Assembly: GCF_000735455.1 (NCBI RefSeq)
Contig: NZ_JMPS01000033.1
Span: 1 to 64,000, forward strand
Reading direction: 5' to 3'
Length of the DNA stretch: 64,000 nucleotides
Source: Yokenella regensburgei ATCC 49455
Lineage (GTDB): Bacteria; Pseudomonadota; Gammaproteobacteria; Enterobacterales; Enterobacteriaceae
Under the pieces are notes generated by a model. The model saw only the letters and a list, made by a program, of their open reading frames with translations, was not told the origin of the DNA and ran no database searches. This document shows positions 58,506-64,000 of this stretch, in pieces. Within the stretch, counting starts at the first letter, position 1. The number at the start of each line of letters is the position of its first letter. The position numbers were made by a program, and so were the translations under genes.

Positions 58506-59912
58506 ATGGGAAAATTACAGCCCGTGGCCTGGTGGCTGGCGTGTTGCCTGTGTTCAGCCCAGGTCTACGCCGAAGACGCACCGCAGTTCATCACCACTCA
58601 GGGGCTCGCCGAAGAGCAGGAGCTCCCCGCACTGGACGGCAGCGCCTCGCTGAAACTGGCGGCCGCTGCGCCCGGCACGCTGACGCTCAACGACGCGGTC
58701 ACCCGTGCCGTAATGTGGCATCCGACCATTCGTGAAGCCATCGGCAAACTCTGGTCGCAATCCGAGCAGGTCAACGTCGCCAAATCGAAGTACTACCCGC
58801 AGGTCAGCGCCGGAATGAACAACGGCTACTCCAATACCTACACCGACGGCGGCTTCAGCCCGTCGCTGGTACTCTCGCTCTCGCAAATGCTCTATGACTT
58901 CGGCAAGGTCGACAGCCAGGTGCGCGCACAGAGCGCGGGCGTCGCGCAGGAGCAGGCCAACGTGCTGGTGAGCATTGATAACGTCAGCCACGACACCGCC
59001 ATAGCCATGGTGCAGGTGCAGACCTGGCAGCAGATGGTGGACATCGCCAAAGAGCAGCTCGAGGCGCTGAGCGCCATCGGCAAACTGACCCAGCAGCGTA
59101 ATGACGAAGGGGCCACGTCGCTTTCGGACGTGGTGCAAACCGATGCGCGCATTGAATCCGCCCGCTCACAGCTGATCCAGTATCAGTCGAGCCTCGACAG
59201 TGCCCAGGCCACGCTGATGAGCTGGCTCGGCTGGGATAACCTGAACGGCATCAGCAACGACTTCCCGGATAAATTCAACAAAAGCTGCGATATCGCCAAG
59301 CCGGACGACCGGCTGGTGCCCGCGGTGCTGGCCTCCTGGGCGCAGGCAAACGTCGCCAAAGCCAACCTTGATTACGCCAACGCGCAGATGACGCCGACCA
59401 TCTCGCTGGAGCCGCAGGTGCAGCACTATCTCAACGACAAATACCCGAGCCACGACGTGCTCGACCGCACCCAGTACTCCACCTGGGTAAAAGTGGAGAT
59501 GCCGATTTACCAGGGCGGCGGCTTAACCGCCCGGCGCAACGCCGCCAGCCACGCGCTGGAGGCGGCGCAGTCCGGTATTCAGCGCACCCGCCTCGACGTG
59601 CGGCAGAAGCTGGCGGAAGCCCGCAGCCAGGCGCTGAGCCTGTATGGCGCCATGCAGGTGCTGCAGCGCCAGGAAACCCTCAGCGAACAGACCCGTGAGC
59701 TGTACCAGCAGCAGTACCTCGACCTCGGCTCCCGCCCGCTGCTCGACGTGCTGAACGCAGAACAGGAGGTGTACCAGGCCCGCTTCGCCCGCCAGCAGAC
59801 CGAGAGCCAGCTGCGGCAACTGCAGATCAACTGCATGTACAACACCGGCCAGCTGCGCCGCGCCTTTGGTCTTGAGAATCGCAGCATTCAGTCAGTGGAG
59901 ATCCAGCCATGA
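58506..59912 (+). CDS. bapB: TolC-like outer-membrane channel of the Bap type I secretion system
   Basis: 468 residues with a signal peptide ending near VYAED and two outer-membrane efflux protein (OEP) repeats rich in coiled coil. Landmarks: LTLNDAVTRAVMWHPTIREA at the start of the first repeat, and SRPLLDVLNAEQEVYQARF in the second. It should form the outer-membrane exit of the trimeric exporter for BapA. Overlaps bapC by 4 bp (ATGA). Name follows the Salmonella locus. Confidence 0.9.
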   Translation: MGKLQPVAWWLACCLCSAQVYAEDAPQFITTQGLAEEQELPALDGSASLKLAAAAPGTLTLNDAVTRAVMWHPTIREAIGKLWSQSEQVNVAKSKYYPQVSAGMNNGYSNTYTDGGFSPSLVLSLSQMLYDFGKVDSQVRAQSAGVAQEQANVLVSIDNVSHDTAIAMVQVQTWQQMVDIAKEQLEALSAIGKLTQQRNDEGATSLSDVVQTDARIESARSQLIQYQSSLDSAQATLMSWLGWDNLNGISNDFPDKFNKSCDIAKPDDRLVPAVLASWAQANVAKANLDYANAQMTPTISLEPQVQHYLNDKYPSHDVLDRTQYSTWVKVEMPIYQGGGLTARRNAASHALEAAQSGIQRTRLDVRQKLAEARSQALSLYGAMQVLQRQETLSEQTRELYQQQYLDLGSRPLLDVLNAEQEVYQARFARQQTESQLRQLQINCMYNTGQLRRAFGLENRSIQSVEIQP

Positions 59913-62095
59913 CCCACGCCGCCCCGCATGTAGAAGAGTTACTCACCGAACGCGCCCTCAGCAACTGGGCGCTGGCCATCAGCCATATTGCCGGGCACTA
60001 TCGCGTTGCCTGCTCGCCGGGAACCTTACAGGCCAACGCGCCGTGGTTTAAAGATAAAAGTATGGTCTCCGCGCTGACGCAGCTTGCGCGCCAGGCCGGA
60101 CTGTCGTTTAAGTTACTCACCCCGTCTCAGGAGGCGATAGCCCACTGGCGTCTGCCGGTGATCGTCAGCCTCAACGACGGTAAACTGGCGGTGATCGAGC
60201 ATTTTGACGGCGAGAACACCGTCGATATCAGCCTTATCGATGGCGATCGCCAGACTAACCGCGTGGCATACGACGAGCTGTTATCGGAGATCCGTTTTAT
60301 CGCCGCCCTGCGTCCCCTCTCGGCGCTGAAGGACAGCCGCGTGGATGCCTACGTCACCCGCTTCAGCCCCGACTGGCTGAAAACGCTGGTGATGATGGAC
60401 GTTCGCCCCTACGGCCCTGTGATGTTCGCCGCCCTGCTGGTGAACGTGCTGTCGCTCTCCGGGATTATTTTCTCGATGCAGGTCTATGACCGGGTGATCC
60501 CGGCACAGTCTTACCCCACGCTGTACGTGCTGGCAACCGGAGTGCTGGTTGCCACCGTGTTCGGCTTTCTGCTCAAAATTGCCCGCAGCCATATCATGGA
60601 CGTGCTTGGCAAACGCGCGGACATGCGCATCTCTGATCGGGTATTCAGCCACGCCCTGCGCCTGCGCAACAGCGCGGTGCCGCGCTCCACCGGTAGCTTT
60701 ATTTCGCAATTGCGCGAGCTGGAGCAGGTGCGCGAGATGATCACCTCCTCCACCATCTCCACCATCGTCGATCTACCGTTCTTTTTCCTCTTCATCGTGG
60801 TGCTGGCGATCATCGCGCCGCCGCTGGCGTGGATAGCCCCCGTGGCCGCCATTCTGATGGTGCTGCCGGGGCTGATGCTGCAAAAACGCCTGGCGATGCT
60901 GGCCAACCAGGCGGCACATGAATCTACCCTGCGCAACGCGGTGCTGGTGGAGAGCGTGCAGGGCCTGGAGGACATCAAGCTGATGCAGGCCGAGAACCGC
61001 TTTCTGCAGCAGTGGAACAGCTATATTCGCATCACCGCCGAATCCGGCCTGCGCACCCGCGAGCTGACCCAGGGGCTTATCAGCTGGGGAATGACCATTC
61101 AGAGCCTGGTCTACACGGCGGTTATCCTCTTCGGCGCGCCGATGGTGATCGAGGGCGAACTGACCACCGGTTCGGTGGTGGCGGCCTCGATGCTGGCCTC
61201 AAGGATGATTGCTCCGATGGCGAACCTCTGCGGCGTACTGGCCCGCTGGCAGCAGGTGAAAGCGGCGAAACAGGGGCTCGACAGCATTATGCAGCTCCCG
61301 ACCGAGACCCAGCGCGATGAACGGATGGTGCATCAGGAAATTTTCCACGGCCACTACGTGATTGAGAACGCGCAGTTCCGCTATCACAGCGAAGATCAGC
61401 GCGTCCCGCTGCGGATCGCGCGTCTTGAAATTCACCCCGGCGAGCGCATCGCCCTGCTCGGGCGCAATGGCGCGGGTAAATCGACTCTGCTGCAGGCGCT
61501 GGCGGGCGGCGTGGATGTGATAAGCGGCGATGTGCGCCTCGACAACCTCAGCATGGAGCAGATAGACGCGGCGGATTTACGCCGCAACATCGGCCTGCTC
61601 AGCCAGAACGCCCGGCTCTTTTTCGGCACCCTGCGTGAGAACCTGACCCTCGGCGCGCCGCACGCCACCGACGACGCCATTTTCGAAGTGCTGGAAATCA
61701 GCGGCGGCGGCGATTTCGTCAAACGGCTGGCGAAGGGGCTCGACCATCCGATTATGGAGGGCGGTGCCGGGCTTTCCGGCGGCCAGCGTCAGTCGATTCT
61801 GCTGGCGCGGATGCTGCTGCGCTCGCCGAATATCGTCCTGCTCGACGAACCCACCGCCTCGCTCGATGACCACACCGAACGCGATTTTATTCAACGCCTG
61901 CACCAGTGGCTGGGTAACCGGACGCTGATTGTCGCCACCCACCGGGTGCCGGTGCTGGATCTGGTGGAACGCATCGTGGTGCTGAAAGAAGGGCAGCTGG
62001 TGATGGACGCGCCGAAAGCACAGGCGCTGAACAACGGCCGCACGGCGGCGCAGGCCAACGCACGGGAGTGGAAAAATGAAAACCAGTCCGCATGA
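59909..62095 (+). CDS. bapC: Type I secretion ABC transporter (LapB/BapC type)
   Basis: 728 residues: an N-terminal C39-peptidase-like domain (1-140) without the catalytic Cys/His pattern, so a substrate-docking rather than cleaving domain; six transmembrane helices (about 165-440); then the ATPase with Walker A LLGRNGAGKST, Q-loop LLSQNARLF, signature LSGGQRQ, Walker B IVLLDEP and switch His in VATHRV. Powers export of BapA through the inner membrane. Overlaps bapD by 20 bp. Confidence 0.93.
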   Translation: MTHAAPHVEELLTERALSNWALAISHIAGHYRVACSPGTLQANAPWFKDKSMVSALTQLARQAGLSFKLLTPSQEAIAHWRLPVIVSLNDGKLAVIEHFDGENTVDISLIDGDRQTNRVAYDELLSEIRFIAALRPLSALKDSRVDAYVTRFSPDWLKTLVMMDVRPYGPVMFAALLVNVLSLSGIIFSMQVYDRVIPAQSYPTLYVLATGVLVATVFGFLLKIARSHIMDVLGKRADMRISDRVFSHALRLRNSAVPRSTGSFISQLRELEQVREMITSSTISTIVDLPFFFLFIVVLAIIAPPLAWIAPVAAILMVLPGLMLQKRLAMLANQAAHESTLRNAVLVESVQGLEDIKLMQAENRFLQQWNSYIRITAESGLRTRELTQGLISWGMTIQSLVYTAVILFGAPMVIEGELTTGSVVAASMLASRMIAPMANLCGVLARWQQVKAAKQGLDSIMQLPTETQRDERMVHQEIFHGHYVIENAQFRYHSEDQRVPLRIARLEIHPGERIALLGRNGAGKSTLLQALAGGVDVISGDVRLDNLSMEQIDAADLRRNIGLLSQNARLFFGTLRENLTLGAPHATDDAIFEVLEISGGGDFVKRLAKGLDHPIMEGGAGLSGGQRQSILLARMLLRSPNIVLLDEPTASLDDHTERDFIQRLHQWLGNRTLIVATHRVPVLDLVERIVVLKEGQLVMDAPKAQALNNGRTAAQANAREWKNENQSA

Positions 62096-63266
62096 TGCCG
62101 CGATGGAAGACCCGGACATCCGCCGGGAGAGCGAATACTCCGGCGCCAGCCGCATTATTATGCTGAGCGGCCTGATGTTTTTGATTTTCTTCGTCTGGGC
62201 GTGGTTCGGCACCCTGGATGAGGTCTCTACCGGCACCGGCAAAGTGGTGCCCAGCTCGCGCGAACAGGTGCTGCAATCGCTTGACGGCGGTATCGTGGCC
62301 GAGCTGAAAGTACGCGAGGGCGACATCGTGCAGGCGGGGGAAATCGTCGCCCGCCTCGACCCGACGCGTTCTGAATCAAACGTGGGCGAAAGCGCCGCGC
62401 GCTACCGCGCCTCGCTCGCCTCCAGCGCCCGCCTCTCCGCCGAGGTGAACGATGCTCCGCTGGTCTTCCCGCCGTCGCTGAAGGCGTGGCCGGACTTAGT
62501 CGCCTCTGAGACACGGCTGTATAAAACCCGCCGCGCCCAGCTCGCCGACTCCGAGTCTGAACTGCGCGACGCGCTGGTGTCGGTCAACAAAGAGCTCGCC
62601 ATCACCCAGCGTCTTGAGAAAAGCGGTGCCGCAAGCCACGTGGAGGTGCTGCGCCTGCAGCGCCAGAAAAGCGATTTAGGCCTCAAAATTACCGACCTGC
62701 GTTCGCAGTATTACGTGCAGGCTCGCGAGGAGCTGTCAAAGGCCAACGCGGAGGTCGACATGCTCTCGGCGGTGCTGAAAGGGCGTGAAGATTCGGTGAC
62801 CCGCCTGACAGTACGCTCGCCGATGCGCGGGATCGTGAAAAATATCCAGGTCACCACCATCGGTGGCGTTATTCCGCCAAACGGCGAGATGATGGAGATT
62901 GTGCCCATCGACGACCGGCTGCTGATTGAGGCGCGCCTCTCGCCGCGCGATATCGCCTTCATCCACCCCGGACAGCGGGCGCTGGTGAAGATAACCGCCT
63001 ATGACTACTCGATTTACGGCGGACTGGAGGGCGAAGTAGAGACCATCTCGCCGGACACCATTCAGGACAAAGTGAAGCCCGAAGTGGTGTACTACCGGGT
63101 GTTCATTCGTACCCATCAGGATTTCTTGCTGAACAAGGCCGGGCGCAAGTTTTCCATCGTGCCGGGGATGATTGCCACCGTAGATATCAAGACCGGTGAA
63201 AAAACCGTCGCCGAGTACCTGATTAAACCGTTCAACCGCGCAAAAGAAGCGCTACGTGAGCGTTAA
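62076..63266 (+). CDS. bapD: HlyD-family membrane-fusion protein of the Bap exporter
   Basis: 396 residues: a cytoplasmic start, one transmembrane helix (about 26-48, MLSGLMFLIFFVWAWFGTL), a biotinyl-lipoyl half-motif (QVLQSLDGGIVAELKVREGD), a long coiled coil (about 120-240), and the beta-barrel end with TVRSPMRGIVKNIQVTTIGG. Bridges the ABC protein and the channel. Last gene of the locus; ssrA begins 60 bp later. Confidence 0.93.
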   Translation: MKTSPHDAAMEDPDIRRESEYSGASRIIMLSGLMFLIFFVWAWFGTLDEVSTGTGKVVPSSREQVLQSLDGGIVAELKVREGDIVQAGEIVARLDPTRSESNVGESAARYRASLASSARLSAEVNDAPLVFPPSLKAWPDLVASETRLYKTRRAQLADSESELRDALVSVNKELAITQRLEKSGAASHVEVLRLQRQKSDLGLKITDLRSQYYVQAREELSKANAEVDMLSAVLKGREDSVTRLTVRSPMRGIVKNIQVTTIGGVIPPNGEMMEIVPIDDRLLIEARLSPRDIAFIHPGQRALVKITAYDYSIYGGLEGEVETISPDTIQDKVKPEVVYYRVFIRTHQDFLLNKAGRKFSIVPGMIATVDIKTGEKTVAEYLIKPFNRAKEALRER

Positions 63267-63303
63267 GTAAGCAGAACCAGGCTGGTATTGCTCATGACAA
63301 TTC

Positions 63304-63312
63304 TGTTATACT
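63304..63312 (+). promoter_or_regulatory. ssrA promoter (extended -10)
   Basis: TGTTATACT, an extended -10 (TGnTATACT), ends 14 bp before the tmRNA 5' end. No good -35 at the usual distance. Confidence 0.55.
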
Positions 63313-63326
63313 CGGCATAACACATT

Positions 63327-63690
63327 GGGGCTGATTCTGGATTCGACGGGATTTGCGAAACCCAAGGTGCATGCCGAGGGGCGGTTGGCCTCGTAAAAAG
63401 CCGCAAAAAAATAGTCGCAAACGACGAAAACTACGCTTTAGCAGCTTAATAACCTGCTCTGAGCCCTCTCTCCCTAGCTTCCGCTCTTAAGACGGGGATC
63501 AAAGAGAGGTCAAACCCAAAAGAGATCGCGTGGATGCCCTGCCTGGGGTTGAAGCGTTAAAACTAATCAGGCTAGTTTGGTAGTGGCGTGTCTGTCCGCA
63601 GGTGCCAGGCGAATGTAAAGACTGACTAAGCATGTAGTACCGAGGATGTAGGAATTTCGGACGCGGGTTCAACTCCCGCCAGCTCCACCA
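63327..63690 (+). ncRNA. ssrA: tmRNA (transfer-messenger RNA)
   Basis: 364 nt. Both ends form the tRNA-like domain (5' GGGGCTGATTCTGG, 3' ...CAGCTCCACCA with CCA encoded). The tag frame at 63417-63449 reads ANDENYALAA and stops. Rescues stalled ribosomes with SmpB and marks the unfinished protein for ClpXP/ClpAP. Its 3' end is a common integration site for genomic islands. Confidence 0.98.
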
Positions 63691-63734
63691 AAATTCTTGG
63701 TTGATGGTCACCAGAGCCTGATACGAAGTCCTGA

Positions 63735-63768
63735 AAGCCCGCATGGCGCAAGTCCTGCGGGCTTTTTT
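63735..63768 (+). terminator. ssrA terminator
   Basis: Stem AAGCCCGCA/TGCGGGCTT with a 12-base loop followed by T-run. Confidence 0.9.
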
Positions 63769-63871
63769 GTGCCTGTTACCGTCCACCAGAAATTGACCAT
63801 GGAAAGCCCCCCAGGACTGACGCCACCTCAGATAGATTGCGTCAGCGCCAGTCGGAACAATAATGCAGCCA

Positions 63872-64000
63872 CTAGCCGTCATCACCCTCGGTGTTTGCAT
63901 CTACGCTGGTTGTTACCGGCCATTGAATGATTCGGGCAATCTCCTCCGCGGCGGATTCACCAAGCCACCCGGCCAGATAGTCGAGCGCTGGTCTGGCCGC
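63872..64000 (-). CDS. C-terminal part of an unidentified protein (cut by the window edge)
   Basis: An open minus-strand frame runs from the window end to TAG at 63872-63874: 42 residues, including LDYLAGWLGESAAEEIARII and an acidic end. It looks codon-like and globular, but I do not recognise the family. Directly downstream of ssrA, a frequent island site, so it may belong to another mobile element. The start is outside the window. Confidence 0.5.
   Translation of the reverse strand, partial: AARPALDYLAGWLGESAAEEIARIIQWPVTTSVDANTEGDDG

Noticed and set aside
63499-63900. Open minus-strand frame of 133 codons over the tmRNA gene
   Set aside because: It is antisense to ssrA and reads through its structured regions; frames of this kind over tmRNA are a known annotation artefact.

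Overview
The window is chromosomal DNA of a member of the Enterobacteriaceae. Gene order and protein lengths follow the E. coli/Salmonella backbone almost gene for gene: rrn promoter, clpB, pgeF, rluD, bamD, raiA, pheL-pheA, tyrA-aroF, yfiL, yfiR-dgcN-yfiB, then rplS-trmD-rimM-rpsP, ffh, ypjD, yfjD, grpE, nadK, recN, bamE, rnfH-ratA, smpB and ssrA. It is not E. coli K-12. A DUF2946/PepSY gene pair follows yfiB, and a large bapABCD-type adhesin and secretion locus lies between smpB and ssrA, the position this locus (SPI-9) has in Salmonella. An Enterobacter/Lelliottia/Klebsiella-like or Salmonella-related genus fits, but the sequence alone does not let me name a species.

Layout. 1-14.6 kb is backbone: heat-shock disaggregase ClpB with a sigma-32 promoter, outer-membrane assembly (BamD), ribosome hibernation (RaiA) with a perfect CRP site, aromatic amino-acid synthesis with a Phe attenuator and TyrR boxes, and the YfiB/YfiR/DgcN c-di-GMP signalling set. 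14.71-35.42 kb is a P2-family prophage bounded by a 15-bp direct repeat that equals the last 15 bases of rplS. 35.4-46.5 kb is backbone again: the trmD operon, SRP, GrpE with a sigma-32 promoter, RecN with LexA boxes, BamE and SmpB. 47.2-63.3 kb is the bap locus: a 3747-residue repeat adhesin with 27 Ig-like repeats, and its outer-membrane channel, ABC exporter and membrane-fusion protein. The tmRNA gene and the cut-off end of an unidentified gene close the window.

The prophage is the most interesting part. It has the integrase, a repressor, a Cox/Apl-like regulator, a replication endonuclease, the lysis cassette, a nearly complete contractile tail cassette (X, R, V, W, J, I, H, G, FI, FII, E/E', T, U, D) and the late activator Ogr. 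It has no portal, terminase, scaffold or capsid gene (P2 Q, P, O, N, M). gpL has lost its normal C-terminus and gpS is absent. Every remaining tail and lysis frame is open, and the E/E' frameshift site is preserved. This is the gene content expected of an R-type tail-like bacteriocin (tailocin) derived from a P2-like phage. A full LexA box drives a 60-residue gene of unknown function exactly where the head genes should begin. The repressor is unusual in having two tandem DNA-binding domains. Repeated ACATCA half-sites occur both at the repressor/cox promoters and beside the LexA box, which suggests (inference) that the repressor and LexA jointly control that gene.

The backbone supplies a second theme. 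DgcN makes c-di-GMP under YfiR/YfiB control, and BapA-type adhesins of Salmonella belong to the biofilm programme, so surface attachment may be linked across this window; that connection is inference.
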